The translations under genes and the position numbers were made by a program. This document shows positions 17,804 through 27,678 of a stretch of DNA of 64,000 nucleotides, in pieces (position 1 is the stretch's first letter; each line of letters opens with the position of its first letter). Source of the DNA: Sphingopyxis lindanitolerans (lineage in GTDB: Bacteria > Pseudomonadota > Alphaproteobacteria > Sphingomonadales > Sphingomonadaceae); NCBI RefSeq assembly GCF_002993885.1, contig NZ_CM009578.1:2626009-2690008 (forward strand), written 5' to 3'. The notes under the pieces are model-generated. The model ran no database searches. It was given only the letters and a program-made list of their open reading frames with translations, and had not been told where the DNA came from.

Positions 17804-18163
17804 ATGATCGACCCGCCAAATCAGCCCAAGGGGATCGCTACCGCCACCGTAACTCTGGCGGGTCTCGCCGCCGCGTTCGGCGTAGCTGCCTGTTGCGCGC
17901 TGCCTTTTCTCTTCGCGTCGGTCGGCATCGGTGCGGCGTGGCTTGGCGGCGTGGCCATCGTGGCGGCTCCATATCGAACGCCCTTGCTCGTCATCGGCGC
18001 CTTGTGCCTCATTGTCGGTGCCATGTTGCTGACGCGGCAGCAGCTGATTGCCGCGCGCTGCGGCCCCGGCGGCCTGTGCACGCCGCGCTGGATGCGCATT
18101 CTCACATTTTTTGGCCTGCTTCTCGGCGCGGCGCTGCTCTGGGCGGGTTACACCTATGTCTGA
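17804..18163 (+). CDS. merT: MerT-type mercuric ion transporter
   Basis: A 119-aa inner-membrane importer of Hg(II). TM1 carries the vicinal pair Cys30-Cys31 (GVAACCALPFLFASVGIG), and the cytosolic loop the second pair Cys86 and Cys92 (RCGPGGLC), spaced six as in MerT. Three membrane helices. The start with AAGGAG seven bases upstream was preferred over an ATG at 17765, which lies inside the promoter. No MerP or MerA is found in the window. The stop overlaps the GDCCVxC gene by 8 bases. Confidence 0.88.
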   Translation: MIDPPNQPKGIATATVTLAGLAAAFGVAACCALPFLFASVGIGAAWLGGVAIVAAPYRTPLLVIGALCLIVGAMLLTRQQLIAARCGPGGLCTPRWMRILTFFGLLLGAALLWAGYTYV

Positions 18164-18380
18164 CGCGGCGATCCAACTGTTTTCGACCCTGACCTGTCCG
18201 AAATGCGGCCACCAGTCGACCGAGACCATGCCGACCAACGCGTGCCAATATTTCTACGATTGCCGCGGCTGCGGTGCGGTTCTCAAGCCCAAGCCTGGCG
18301 ACTGCTGCGTCTATTGTTCCTACGGCGATATCCCTTGCCCGCCGATTCAGGAGAGCGGCGACAAATCCTGCTGCGGGTGA
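18156..18380 (+). CDS. GDCCVxC-domain small Cys-rich protein
   Basis: A 74-aa cytosolic protein with 11 Cys. Two zinc-ribbon-like pairs (CPKC, CRGC) precede the family signature PGDCCVYCSYGDIPCPP and a terminal CC. The family is known as GDCCVxC (seleno)proteins; here the position that can be selenocysteine is an ordinary Cys. Overlap with merT suggests it receives or buffers Hg delivered by MerT, but this is inference; the family has no proven function that I know of. Confidence 0.85.
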   Translation: MSDAAIQLFSTLTCPKCGHQSTETMPTNACQYFYDCRGCGAVLKPKPGDCCVYCSYGDIPCPPIQESGDKSCCG

Positions 18381-18450
18381 GGCTGTCGCTGGCAACTTCC
18401 AGATTGCCAAGAGCCGATTCTGCGTTGATTGCCACGCTCGGATCGGCCAA

Positions 18451-18469
18451 TGCAAATCATTCTCAATAA
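18451..18469 (+). promoter_or_regulatory. Fur-like box before the FTR1 fusion gene
   Basis: TGCAAATCATTCTCAATAA resembles the Fur consensus (three NATWAT-like hexamers around an ATTCTCA core). It lies 12 bases before the GTG start of the iron-permease gene, where repression by iron would make sense. Assigned by eye only. Confidence 0.5.
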
Positions 18470-18480
18470 AGGCAGCTGGC

Positions 18481-20439
18481 GTGGCGATTTTCTCCAAAAG
18501 CGTTTCCTTCGCGTTGATGCGTGCCCTGGGCAGGGGGGCGCTTGCTTTCCTGCTGCTGGCGCTGGTCGCTCTCCAGCCAGCGCGCGCGAGCGAGCCCGAG
18601 GTTCAGACCATTTGGCGGCTGCTTGACTATGTCGCAGTGGATTATCCGGGTGCGGTGTCCGGCGGCAAGGTCGTCAGTCCGGCGGAATATGCCGAGATGA
18701 CCGAATTCGCGGCGCAGGTCGAAACGCGTTTGAAACGCCTGCCGCAGAAGACCGCCAAGCCGAATTTGGTCAACCAGGCCGCAGCCTTGCGCCAATCGAT
18801 CGCCGCGAAATCTGCACCGGCTACCATCGAAACACAGTCGCGGCGGCTCGCCGGGGCCTTGCTTGCAAGCTATCCCGTTCCGCTCGCGCCGCGCTCGGCT
18901 CCTGATCTGGCGCGCGGCGCGAAGCTCTATGCAGAAAACTGCGCCATGTGTCACGGCGCGACCGGTGCCGGAAACGGTCCGGGCGCTGCGGGGCTCGATC
19001 CGCCCCCGATCGCCTTCACCGACGCGGCGCGCGCACGCGAGCGCAGCCTGTTCGCCCTCTATCAGGTGATTTCGCAGGGGCTCGAGGGGACGTCGATGGC
19101 GAGCTTCGAAGCCCTCCCCGACAGCGACCGCTGGGCCCTGTCCTTTTACGTCGGAAGCATCGCGTTTCCGGAATCGTCGCAATCGGAGGGCCGACAGATA
19201 TGGGAAAAGGACGCGCGCGTTCGTGCCGCCATCCCCGATCTTGCGACTCTCGTCGGCAAGACTCCCGCGGATATCGCCCGTGAACTGGGCGACGGAAAGG
19301 CCGGGCCGCTGACCGCCTTTTTGCGCCGCCAGCCGGCGGCCGTCGTTGCGAAGCCGGTCGGCTCGCTGGCGCTGTCGCGCCAGCGCCTCGACGCGAGCCT
19401 AAAGGCCTATGCGGCCGGCGACCGTGGCGCCGCGTCCGACTTGGCACTATCCGCCTATCTCGATGGTTTCGAGCCCGTCGAGCCGGTCCTTGCGGCCCGC
19501 GATCCTGACCTCATGGCGAAGATCGAGATGGCGATGGGGAATTTGCGCTCGGCGATAGGAAAGGGTCGCCCGCTCACGGAGGTGAAGGCGGCGAATGCCG
19601 AAGTGGCCCGCCTGTTCGTCGAAGCCGAGGCGGCCCTCGCGCCTGAACAGGCAAGCGCATCGTCGAGCTTTCTCGGCGCATTCGGAGTCCTGCTACGCGA
19701 AGGTCTTGAAGCGCTGCTGATCGTCATCGCCATGATGGCCTTCCTTCGCAAAACCGGGCGAACTGACGTCATGGGATATGTCCATGGCGGCTGGGTTTCC
19801 GCTCTAGCCGCCGGGGCGGCGACCTGGTTCGTCGCGACCTATTTCATCGGAATCAGCGGGGCGTCGCGCGAGCTCACCGAAGGCTTTGGCTCGCTTTTCG
19901 CCGCGATCATCCTGATCTCGGTGGGCATCTGGATGCACGGCAAAAGCAATGCCGAAACTTGGCAGCGGTATATCAAGGAGAAGATCTCCGCTGCCCTGTC
20001 GCGCCGGTCGGCGTGGTTCCTCTTCGGTCTGACCTTCCTCGTTGTCTATCGCGAGGTCTTCGAGACCATCCTCTTTTACGCCGCCATATGGGCGCAGGGA
20101 AATGGCGGCGCCATGCTGGCAGGCGCGGCGGTGGCCGCCATATTGTTGGGTCTGATCGCCTGGGCCATGCTCCGCTTCAGCGCCCGCTTGCCGATCACGC
20201 AATTCTTCTCATGGAGTGCGGCCCTGATCGCAGTGCTGGCGATCGTCCTGGCCGGCAAGGGCATTGGCGGGCTGCAGGAAGCGGGCCTGCTCGGCGTCAC
20301 GCCGCTGGCAGCGTTTCCGCGATTCCCGATACTGGGGGTGTACCCGACGGTTCAGACGCTTCTCGCACAATTGGCGGCCGCGATCGTCTTGGCCGCGGGT
20401 TTCTGGTTCAACCGGGCGAGGGCGCCGCACGCGGCCTAG
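18481..20439 (+). CDS. Cytochrome c-FTR1 fusion, high-affinity iron permease
   Basis: A 652-aa two-part protein. A signal peptide (ALGRGALAFLLLALVALQ, cleavage near PARA) leads into a periplasmic half of about 370 residues with a c-type heme site CAMCH (154-158) and a Met ligand region. The C-terminal half is an FTR1 permease with about seven helices and both REXXE iron motifs, REGLE (406-410) and REVFE (524-528). The family imports Fe(III) after Fe(II) oxidation; the fused cytochrome probably takes the electron, replacing FetC/EfeO-type partners (inference). Start: GTG 18481 with AAAGG upstream; ATG 18517 is an alternative. Confidence 0.88.
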   Translation: MAIFSKSVSFALMRALGRGALAFLLLALVALQPARASEPEVQTIWRLLDYVAVDYPGAVSGGKVVSPAEYAEMTEFAAQVETRLKRLPQKTAKPNLVNQAAALRQSIAAKSAPATIETQSRRLAGALLASYPVPLAPRSAPDLARGAKLYAENCAMCHGATGAGNGPGAAGLDPPPIAFTDAARARERSLFALYQVISQGLEGTSMASFEALPDSDRWALSFYVGSIAFPESSQSEGRQIWEKDARVRAAIPDLATLVGKTPADIARELGDGKAGPLTAFLRRQPAAVVAKPVGSLALSRQRLDASLKAYAAGDRGAASDLALSAYLDGFEPVEPVLAARDPDLMAKIEMAMGNLRSAIGKGRPLTEVKAANAEVARLFVEAEAALAPEQASASSSFLGAFGVLLREGLEALLIVIAMMAFLRKTGRTDVMGYVHGGWVSALAAGAATWFVATYFIGISGASRELTEGFGSLFAAIILISVGIWMHGKSNAETWQRYIKEKISAALSRRSAWFLFGLTFLVVYREVFETILFYAAIWAQGNGGAMLAGAAVAAILLGLIAWAMLRFSARLPITQFFSWSAALIAVLAIVLAGKGIGGLQEAGLLGVTPLAAFPRFPILGVYPTVQTLLAQLAAAIVLAAGFWFNRARAPHAA

Positions 20440-20500
20440 CGGCGCCCCGCAAGAAACCGCGTGATTGCAGGCATGGATAAGGGCGGGTTTCCGTCCTGCG

Positions 20501-21139
20501 CTACTGTGCGGTCTGTCCCGGCTTGTGCGAAGAAATCTCACCAAGCGCGTCACGGATGATATCATAGGCCGAATGGAGGAAGAGCAGCGCGATGACACCG
20601 GCGACCAGAAGGTCAGGCCAGGCTTCGCCCGTCACGGCAACCAGACCCGCCGCGACGATGACGGCGACATTGGCGAGGGCATCGTTCCTTGAAAACAGCC
20701 AGATCGCGCGCGCCGTAGCATCGCCTTCGTTGCGGAAACGGCTGAGCACCAGCGCCGCCGAGATGTTGACGAGCAGTGCCACGACGCCGATGCCCCCCAT
20801 GAGGTCGGCTTCGGGCGCGATGGCATGGAAGGAGCGCCAGATCGCCGATCCGATAATCCCGAGCCCCAGAACAGCCAGAAAGCAGCCCTGAACCAGCGCC
20901 GTGCGGCTACGCGCGACGGCGGTCCAGCCAAGCGCGATCAGTCCAATAAGGGTGATCGAGCCATCGCCGATGAAATCGAGCGAGTCGGCCTTGAGCGCCT
21001 GCGACCGCGCGAGGAAGCCACCGGCCAGTTCGATCACGCCGAAGCCGAGGTTGAGGATGACGACGATCCAGAGCGCGCGCCGGTAGGCGGGGTCGACGCC
21101 CGCGCGCTTTTCGTCGGCTTCGCAGCCACAATCGCTCAT
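20501..21139 (-). CDS. CDF-like cation transporter controlled by CadR
   Basis: A 212-aa membrane protein related to the CDF exporters but lacking the long C-terminal cytosolic domain. The N-terminus has a CGCEADEKR metal-binding-like patch. The transport motifs are SLDFIGDGSITL in TM2 and SRNDALANVAVIVAAG in TM5, giving Asp-Asp pairs. Similar short transporters are usually found divergent from a MerR/CadR gene, as here. Likely exports Cd, Zn or Pb (inference from the regulator). Convergent with the FTR1 fusion 61 bp away. Confidence 0.88.
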   Translation of the reverse strand: MSDCGCEADEKRAGVDPAYRRALWIVVILNLGFGVIELAGGFLARSQALKADSLDFIGDGSITLIGLIALGWTAVARSRTALVQGCFLAVLGLGIIGSAIWRSFHAIAPEADLMGGIGVVALLVNISAALVLSRFRNEGDATARAIWLFSRNDALANVAVIVAAGLVAVTGEAWPDLLVAGVIALLFLHSAYDIIRDALGEISSHKPGQTAQ

Positions 21140-21173
21140 GTCATCCGTCCTTTCCCGTTGCGAGTCGGACAGC

Positions 21174-21204
21174 TATATGCACCCTCTAGCAACTATAGGG
21201 TCAA
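21174..21204 (-). promoter_or_regulatory. CadR operator-promoter between the CDF gene and cadR
   Basis: Inverted repeat ACCCTCTAG-N3-CTATAGGGT (21181-21201, one mismatch between arms). On the minus strand it lies between TTGACC (21204-21199) and CATATA (21179-21174) with a 19-bp spacer, so it drives the CDF gene. The operator ends six bases before the cadR ATG, suiting autoregulation. It is a close match to the box at 3060-3080. Confidence 0.85.
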
Positions 21205-21207
21205 GCG

Positions 21208-21615
21208 ATGAAAATTGGCGAACTCGCGCGTGCGACCGACACCAAGGTCGAAACCATCCGCTACTATGAAGGAGCGGGCCTGCTGGCGCCGCCGGCACGG
21301 ACGGGCGGCAATTATCGCTCCTATGGAACCGAAGAGCTGTTGCGGCTGTCCTTCATCCGGCGCGCGCGCGACCTCGGATTCTCGCTGGACGAAGTCCGCG
21401 AGCTTCTTGCGCTCGCCGACGATCGCGACCAGCCCTGCGGCGCCGTCGATGCGGTCGCGAGTAGCCATCTCGTGACAATCGAGCGCAAGATCGCCGACCT
21501 GTCCCAAATGCGCGACGAACTCGCACGCGTCATCGGCGGCTGCCGCTTGGGAAAGGTCGGCGACTGCAAGATCATTCAGACTCTCGAGCCGATGCGCGGC
21601 GCTACGCGAAACTGA
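21208..21615 (+). CDS. cadR: Cd(II)/Pb(II)-responsive MerR-family regulator
   Basis: A 135-aa activator. DNA-binding part: MKIGELARATDTKVETIRYYEGAGLL. Metal-site Cys residues are at 77, 112 and 120, matching the CadR/PbrR pattern (77/112/119), with the family tail GDCKIIQTLEPM. The His-rich extension found on some CadR proteins is absent. Divergent from the short CDF transporter. By operator similarity it is also the best candidate regulator of the DUF3703-czcCBA operon. Confidence 0.92.
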   Translation: MKIGELARATDTKVETIRYYEGAGLLAPPARTGGNYRSYGTEELLRLSFIRRARDLGFSLDEVRELLALADDRDQPCGAVDAVASSHLVTIERKIADLSQMRDELARVIGGCRLGKVGDCKIIQTLEPMRGATRN

Positions 21616-21647
21616 CGCGACGCGCGAAGCCCGGGCCGCAACCGCTA

Positions 21648-22010
21648 TCAGGACGGGGGAAGAGCCTCGATCCGCGTGATGCGGCCCGTGGCGCCATTCC
21701 AGTCGAGTTCAAAAGCGACGCGATCGCCGACCTTCAGACCTTTGCGCAAATCCGCCGATGCCTCGAACCCCATCGACATCGGCGGCCATTTCAGGGCGGC
21801 GATTTCGCCATGATCGAGCGTAACCGTTCCTTTGGCTGCGTCGATCGCGGTGATCGTTCCTTCGCCCTTGCCATGCTGCACTTCGGAAGATGCTGTCGCA
21901 CCGGCTGCTTCCTTGGGAGCGGTGGTGGTCTGTTTGTCGGCTGCGGGGCTGCACGCCGAAACGGCGATCAGCAGCACCATGCCGCCAGCCAGAATGCGCA
22001 TCGATTTCAT
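21648..22010 (-). CDS. cusF: CusF-like periplasmic copper-binding lipoprotein
   Basis: A 120-aa exported copper chaperone that hands Cu(I)/Ag(I) to CusB/CusA. The lipobox is AVSAC with Cys20. The OB-fold domain has ligands His67, Trp75, Met78 and Met80 (HGEIAALKWPPMSM), spaced exactly like H36/W44/M47/M49 of E. coli CusF, including the cation-pi Trp. Start at 22010 fits AAGGAG eight bases away; the ATG at 22031, two bases after cusA, is too far from a ribosome site. Last gene of the copper operon. Confidence 0.9.
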   Translation of the reverse strand: MKSMRILAGGMVLLIAVSACSPAADKQTTTAPKEAAGATASSEVQHGKGEGTITAIDAAKGTVTLDHGEIAALKWPPMSMGFEASADLRKGLKVGDRVAFELDWNGATGRITRIEALPPS

Positions 22011-22032
22011 ATTCATTCTCCTTGTTTTCATG

Positions 22033-25000
22033 TCACGTCTTCGGGGTTTTCAACGGTTGTTGATCGGGCCATCGCCGGCGCATCAACAGATAGGCGGCGG
22101 GGATGATGAACATCGAGAGCAGAGGTGCGGTGATCATCCCGCCGATCATCGGCGCGGCGATCCGGCTCATTACCTCGGAGCCGGTCCCCGTGCCGACGAG
22201 GATCGGGAACAGCCCCGCCAATATGACCGCGACGGTCATCGCCTTGGGGCGGACCCGGAGCAAGGCTCCGTCGCGGACCGCCGCAACGATCGGACCGTCG
22301 CCGCGTGCCGCGAGCGCCTGCTTCAGATAGATGAGCATCACGACGCCGAACTCGGCGGCGACCCCCGCGAGCGCGATGAACCCGACCGCGCTCGCGACCG
22401 ACTGATTATAGCCGAGCAGATAGAGCAGCCACAGCCCGCCGGTGAGCGCGAAGGGCAGCGTCGCCATGATGAGCAGCGCCTCGTCCCAGCGCCGGAAGGT
22501 CAGGTAGAGCAGGACGAGGATGATCGCGAGCGTGACCGGCACGACGACCTTCATCCGCTCGGTCGCGCGAACGAGGAATTCGAACTGGCCTGTGTAGGAG
22601 ATGCTGACGCCCGGCGGCAGTTTGACGTCGCGCGCGACCGCCTGCTGGATATCGCCGACCAGCGTCTGCAGGTCGCGGTCGCGGCCGTCGACATAGATCC
22701 AGGTTACCGGCCGGGCGTTCTCGGTCCGCAGCATCGGCGGGCCGTCGCTGATCCGCACTCTTGCCACGGTGCCCAGCGTGATCTGCTGGCGCGATGGCGT
22801 GAGGATCGGCAGGTTTTCGAGCTTGCCGAGGCTGTCGCGCAGTTCGCGCGGATAGCGCACGCTGATCGGATATCGCGCCAGCCCCTCGACGGTCTGCCCG
22901 ATGGTCTCGCCGCCGATGACGCCGCCAACAATGGCCTGCACGTCGGCGACATTGAGACCGTAACGCGCGGCGGCGGCGCGATCGATGTCGATGTCGATAT
23001 AGCGCCCGCCGGTCAGCCGCTCGGCGAGCGCCGAGGCGACGCCCGGAACCTTGCGGACGACATCCTCGATCCGCTTCGCGGTGCGGTCGATCTCGGCGAC
23101 GTCCGATCCCGCCACCTTGATGCCGACCGGGCTCTTGATCCCGGTCGCCAGCATATCGATGCGGTTGCGGATCGGCGGGATCCAGAAATTGGCGAGACCC
23201 GGAACCTTCACGCGCGCGTCGAGCTCGGCGACCAGCTTTTCGGGGGTCATGCCGGCGCGCCATTGATCGCGCGGCTTGAAGCGGATCGTCGTCTCGAACA
23301 TCTCGAGCGGGGCGGGATCGGTCGCGGTGTCGGCGCGCCCGGCCTTGCCGAACACACTCTCGACCTCGGGCACCGTCTTGATGAGCCGGTCGGTCTGCTG
23401 GAGCAGGCTCGAGGCCTTGGCCGCCGAGATGCCTGGCAGCGCCGATGGCATATAGAGGAGGTCGCCCTCGTCGAGCTGGGGCATGAATTCGCCGCCGAGC
23501 TGGGTCAGCGGCCACAGGCTGGTCGCAAAGACCAGCCCGGCTATTGCCAGCGCCCTTCCGGGGCGACGGAGAACCCAATCGAGCGCCGGGCGATAGGCAT
23601 GTGTCAACCAGCGATTGACCGGATTGGCCTGCTCGTTCGGGATGCGCCCGCGAATGAGCCAGCCCATGAGGACCGGGACGAGCGTGATCGAGAGGATCGC
23701 CGCCGCCGCCATGGCATAGGTCTTGGTGAAGGCGAGCGGCCCGAACAGTTTCCCTTCCTGTCCTTGGAGCGAGAAGATGGGGAGGAAGGAAAATGTGATG
23801 ATGAGGAGGCTCAGGAACAGCGCCGGTCCGACTTCGGCGGCGGCATCGGTGATCACGCGCCAGCGTTCGGCGCCTTTCAACTCCTCGCCCGGATGATCTC
23901 TTTCCCAATGCTCGAGATGCTTGTGGGCATTTTCGATCATCACGACTGCGGCGTCGACCATCGCGCCGACGGCGATCGCGATGCCTCCCAGCGACAATAT
24001 ATTGGCGTTGAGTCCCTGGAACCGCATGACGATGAAGGCGATCAATATGCCGAGCGGCAGGGTGAGGATCGCGACCAGCGCCGAGCGCGCGTGCCACAGG
24101 AACAGCGCGCAGACGATGGCGACGATGATAAATTCTTCGACGAGCTTCGAGGTGAGATTATCGACCGCGCGATCGATCAGTCCCGACCGGTCATAGGTGG
24201 TGACGATCTCGACCCCTGGCGGCAGGCCGCGCTTCAGCTCGCCGAGCTTGGCGCGCACGCCATCGATCACCTCGCGGGCGTTCTGGCCCTGACGCATCAC
24301 GATCACGCCGCCCGCGACTTCGCCTTCGCCATTGAGTTCGGCGATCCCGCGCCGCATGTCGGGGCCGATCTGGACGGTCGCGACATCGCCGATCGTCACG
24401 GGAATGCCGCCCGCTGCGGTGCGGAGCGGCACGGCGCGAAAGTCGTCGAGACTTTTGAGATAGCCGCCGGCGCGCACGACATATTCGGCTTCGGCCATGT
24501 CGACCGTCCCGCCGCCGCTCTCCTGATTGGCGCGCTTCAGCGCGTCGGTCACATCCTGCGCGGTCACGCCGAACGCGGCGAGCTTCTGCGGATCGACAAG
24601 GATCTGATATTGGCGCACCATGCCGCCGATGCTCGCGACCTCGGCGACGCCGGGCACCGCCTTGAGCTCGAAGCGCAGGAACCAGTCCTGCAGGCTGCGC
24701 AGCGCAGCCAGATCGTGGCGCCCGCTCTTGTCGACGAGCGCATATTCATAGATCCAGCCGACGCCGGTGGCGTCGGGGCCAAGTGATGCCTTCGCCCCTT
24801 CGGGAAGGCGGCTCTGCACCTGGCTGAGATATTCGAGCACCCGGCTGCGCGCCCAATAAAGGTCGGTGCCGTCCTCGAAGAGGACATAGACGAAGCTGTC
24901 GCCGACAAAGCTATAGCCGCGCACGACGCGCGCGCCGGGAACCGAGAGCATCGTCGTCGTGATCGGATAGGTGACCTGATCCTCGACGATGCGCGGCGCC

Positions 25001-25167
25001 TGGCCGGGATAGGTGGTGCGGATGATGACCTGCACGTCGGAGAGGTCGGGGAGGGCATCGACCGGCGTCGTCCGCACGGCGGCGATCCCGATCAGCGTCA
25101 GGATCAGCGCCGCGGCCACGACCAGCCCGCGCGCGGCGACCGATGCGCGAATGATCCGTTCGATCAT
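22033..25167 (-). CDS. cusA: Cu(I)/Ag(I) RND efflux pump CusA
   Basis: A 1044-aa HME-RND transporter exporting Cu(I) and Ag(I). The three methionines that bind Cu(I) in E. coli CusA are present with the same numbers: Met573 (LLYMP), Met623 (PLEMFETT) and Met672 ([12 protein letters not shown]). TM4 has [21 protein letters not shown] with the proton-relay Asp and Glu. Overlaps cusB by ATGA. Distinct from the CzcA pump at 6.3-9.6 kb. Confidence 0.96.
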   Translation of the reverse strand: MIERIIRASVAARGLVVAAALILTLIGIAAVRTTPVDALPDLSDVQVIIRTTYPGQAPRIVEDQVTYPITTTMLSVPGARVVRGYSFVGDSFVYVLFEDGTDLYWARSRVLEYLSQVQSRLPEGAKASLGPDATGVGWIYEYALVDKSGRHDLAALRSLQDWFLRFELKAVPGVAEVASIGGMVRQYQILVDPQKLAAFGVTAQDVTDALKRANQESGGGTVDMAEAEYVVRAGGYLKSLDDFRAVPLRTAAGGIPVTIGDVATVQIGPDMRRGIAELNGEGEVAGGVIVMRQGQNAREVIDGVRAKLGELKRGLPPGVEIVTTYDRSGLIDRAVDNLTSKLVEEFIIVAIVCALFLWHARSALVAILTLPLGILIAFIVMRFQGLNANILSLGGIAIAVGAMVDAAVVMIENAHKHLEHWERDHPGEELKGAERWRVITDAAAEVGPALFLSLLIITFSFLPIFSLQGQEGKLFGPLAFTKTYAMAAAAILSITLVPVLMGWLIRGRIPNEQANPVNRWLTHAYRPALDWVLRRPGRALAIAGLVFATSLWPLTQLGGEFMPQLDEGDLLYMPSALPGISAAKASSLLQQTDRLIKTVPEVESVFGKAGRADTATDPAPLEMFETTIRFKPRDQWRAGMTPEKLVAELDARVKVPGLANFWIPPIRNRIDMLATGIKSPVGIKVAGSDVAEIDRTAKRIEDVVRKVPGVASALAERLTGGRYIDIDIDRAAAARYGLNVADVQAIVGGVIGGETIGQTVEGLARYPISVRYPRELRDSLGKLENLPILTPSRQQITLGTVARVRISDGPPMLRTENARPVTWIYVDGRDRDLQTLVGDIQQAVARDVKLPPGVSISYTGQFEFLVRATERMKVVVPVTLAIILVLLYLTFRRWDEALLIMATLPFALTGGLWLLYLLGYNQSVASAVGFIALAGVAAEFGVVMLIYLKQALAARGDGPIVAAVRDGALLRVRPKAMTVAVILAGLFPILVGTGTGSEVMSRIAAPMIGGMITAPLLSMFIIPAAYLLMRRRWPDQQPLKTPKT

Positions 25168-26390
25168 TTCGCACCGTCCAGCGGCCGCACCGCGATGCCG
25201 GTCAGGCTTGCTTCGGAATCGAGCAGGAACTGGCCCGAGGCGACGACCTTCTCGCCGGCCGCGAGGCCGCGCAAGATTTCGGTCTTGCCGCCGCCCTCGC
25301 GCCCGGTCTGGACTTCGGCGGGATGATAGCGCCCGTCGCCCGTCTCGAGCATCACGATACTGCGGGTGCCGGTGCGGATGACGGCTTCGCTCGGCACCAG
25401 CAGCGCGGGCTTGGCATCGCCCCCCAGTGCCACGCTTGCAAACATGCCCGGGCGAAGGCGCCCGCCGCGGTTGGCGAGCTCGACGCGCACCGTCAGCGTC
25501 CGGCTATCCGCCGCTGCAGTCGGCAGGATGGCAACGACACGGCCGCCGAAGGCTTCGCCCGGAAAGGCGGTGAGCTTGGCGGTCGCGCGCTGGCCGACCT
25601 GCACCGCGCCCGCTTGGGCTTCGGGGAGCGCGGCATTCAGCCACACCGTTCCCAGCCCCGAGATTTCGGCGAGGGTCTGGCCTTCGGCCAAGGTCACGCC
25701 AGCGCGCGCACCCAGCGTCTGGACGACGCCACCGATCGGCGCGCGCACCGTCACCGTGCCGCCGGTGCGACCGCTGCGATCGACCTGCGCGATCACCGCT
25801 TCGGGCATCCCCATCAGGCGGAGCCGCTGCCGGGCGGCAGCGGTGAGGTCGGGCCTGCCGAGCCGTTTGACGCTGAGATATTCGGTCTGCGCGCTGCCCC
25901 ATTCGGGCAATTGCAGGTCGGCGATCGGTGCGCCCGCGCCGATGACGTCGCCCGGCGCGAGCCGGTAAACGCGCTCGACGAAACCGCCCGAGCGGGCCTG
26001 GACGATCGCGACGTCGCGCTGGTTGAAATCGACCGTCCCGGTGACGTCGAGCGTCGCGGCGAGGCTGCCCATTTCGGCGGCAACCGCGCGAATGCCGAGG
26101 CTTTGCCGCGCCGAGGGATCGACCGCGACGCCGGGCGCGGTGCCGCCTTCGTCGGCATATTTCGCCACGAGCTGCATATCCATGAAGGGCGACTTGCCGG
26201 GCTTGTCGAACTTCTGGTTCGGGAACATCGGGTCGTAATAATAGAGGACCTTGCCGCCGTCGGTGCCGGCCGCCTCCGACGCCATCTCGTTGGTCCCGCG
26301 CTGTCCGAGCCAATAGCCCCCGCCGCCCGCCACGAGCACGGCGGCCAATATTGCGGCACGCCACCGTGCCGCCGTCGTTGCATCGGTCAT
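25164..26390 (-). CDS. cusB: Copper/silver efflux adaptor CusB
   Basis: A 408-aa membrane-fusion protein with an N-terminal anchor (residues 10-27). The heavy-metal-binding domain [23 protein letters not shown] follows at about residues 49-72; its Met residues take Cu(I) from CusF. Then come the beta-barrel, lipoyl and helical-hairpin domains ([19 protein letters not shown]) and the C-terminal membrane-proximal domain. Starts and ends in ATGA overlaps with cusC and cusA. Confidence 0.95.
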   Translation of the reverse strand: MTDATTAARWRAAILAAVLVAGGGGYWLGQRGTNEMASEAAGTDGGKVLYYYDPMFPNQKFDKPGKSPFMDMQLVAKYADEGGTAPGVAVDPSARQSLGIRAVAAEMGSLAATLDVTGTVDFNQRDVAIVQARSGGFVERVYRLAPGDVIGAGAPIADLQLPEWGSAQTEYLSVKRLGRPDLTAAARQRLRLMGMPEAVIAQVDRSGRTGGTVTVRAPIGGVVQTLGARAGVTLAEGQTLAEISGLGTVWLNAALPEAQAGAVQVGQRATAKLTAFPGEAFGGRVVAILPTAAADSRTLTVRVELANRGGRLRPGMFASVALGGDAKPALLVPSEAVIRTGTRSIVMLETGDGRYHPAEVQTGREGGGKTEILRGLAAGEKVVASGQFLLDSEASLTGIAVRPLDGAK

Positions 26391-27613
26391 CGCCGTGCCT
26401 CCCCATAAGTGAAAATGATCCGCACCGCGTCGCGCGCCACCTCGCCTTCGCGTGCCAGTGCATCGACCTCGGCTTCGGCAAGCGCGAGCGTCGACAGGAG
26501 CGCGGTGCCGAGATCGAGACGCCGCGCCCCGAAGCTTTCGAGATCGAGCTGGGCGCGCTGCTTCGCGAGCGGCACCAGTCTTGTGCGGGCATTGGCAAGC
26601 TGCTCGTCGTGCATGCGGTGCATGGCGAGGTCGGCGGAAAGCGCCGCGGCGACCTCGCGTTCGGCCGCCTCGCGATCGAGGCGCGCGCGCGTCGCTTCGC
26701 TCGCGCGTGCCGCAATTCTGGGATCCTGCCGTTTTTTCGCAAACAGCGGCAGGTCGATCGTCACCCCGACCGTGACGAGATCGCCAAAATTTGGTTCGCG
26801 CCGGCCGTATGCGGCATTGACCGTCCAGTCGGGTCGCTTGTCGGCGCGTGCGAGCCCGGTCTCGGCGTCGGCGGCCAATGTCCGTGCGTCATAGGCGCGC
26901 AGCAGCGGCAAGGCGGCGAGGCCGGCGCGAAGCGCGTCGCCATCGACGGCGAGCGGCGGCAAGTCGCCCGTCGTATCGGCCGCGGTATCGCCGGTAAACC
27001 GGGTAAGCTGCGCCCGGTATCGCGCGATATCGGCGGTGAGCGCGCTGCGCCTGTCGGCGAGCTGGGCGCGCAGTTGTTCGGGTTCGAGCGCCTGCGCCGG
27101 ACGTGCCGCGCCGCTGGCGAGTCGGGCGCTTACCGTTGCCTGCAGATCGTCGAGCTCGCCATCGAGCAGATCGAGTTCCTTCAGCCGCCTCTTCGCATAG
27201 TGAAGATCGATCCACGCCAGCGCGGTTGCCAGCCGGATATCCTGGGCTGCGACCGCCTGCTCGGCTTCGGCAACGTCGATGTCGGCATGCGCGCGCAAGG
27301 CGCGGGCGCGGCGCTTGGCGGGATTGATGAATTCCTGGCTTATGCCGATGACCTGCATCGTGAAGTCATCGCGGTTGAACCGGCCCGCGTCAGGGCCGGT
27401 CACCGGGAGATCCTTGATCGCAAGATCGAGCTTGGGGTCGGGCAAGCGGTCGGCCGCGATGGCCGCGGATGTGGCCGCGTCGACGCTCGCTTCGCGGGCG
27501 CGCAATTCGGGTGCACGGATTTCGGCAAGCCGAAGTGCTTCGTCGAACGATATGGGTGCGGCGCGAAGGGCCGTCGGCAGCGCAAGCAGAGCTGCCGCTA
27601 GGAATAAGCGCAT
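26387..27613 (-). CDS. cusC: TolC-family outer membrane channel (CusC-like)
   Basis: A 408-aa outer-membrane factor for the CusBA pump. Signal peptide MRLFLAAALLALPTALRA, then PISFDEALRLAEIRAPELRAREASV. The two helical repeats and GVTIDLPLFAKKRQDPRIAARASEA fit the family, though it is closer to Czc-type channels than to E. coli CusC and has no obvious N-terminal lipid Cys. The start is preceded by GGGGGAC; an upstream in-frame extension has no signal peptide and runs into the next gene. Confidence 0.9.
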   Translation of the reverse strand: MRLFLAAALLALPTALRAAPISFDEALRLAEIRAPELRAREASVDAATSAAIAADRLPDPKLDLAIKDLPVTGPDAGRFNRDDFTMQVIGISQEFINPAKRRARALRAHADIDVAEAEQAVAAQDIRLATALAWIDLHYAKRRLKELDLLDGELDDLQATVSARLASGAARPAQALEPEQLRAQLADRRSALTADIARYRAQLTRFTGDTAADTTGDLPPLAVDGDALRAGLAALPLLRAYDARTLAADAETGLARADKRPDWTVNAAYGRREPNFGDLVTVGVTIDLPLFAKKRQDPRIAARASEATRARLDREAAEREVAAALSADLAMHRMHDEQLANARTRLVPLAKQRAQLDLESFGARRLDLGTALLSTLALAEAEVDALAREGEVARDAVRIIFTYGEARR

Positions 27614-27678
27614 GATGTCCCCCTTTTGTGGACCGGGCAGGACCGCCCCCGGCGCAATGGCGCCGGGGGCGGAGAGCT

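Noticed and set aside
18156..18380. Selenoprotein reading of the GDCCVxC gene
   Set aside because: The signature Cys codons are TGC/TGT and no in-frame TGA or SECIS-like element is needed; the frame is complete.
21832..24786. A 984-codon plus-strand open frame antisense to cusA and cusF
   Set aside because: Very long but low-complexity (Asp/Arg/Gln/His) and opposite to CusA, whose metal ligands are intact.
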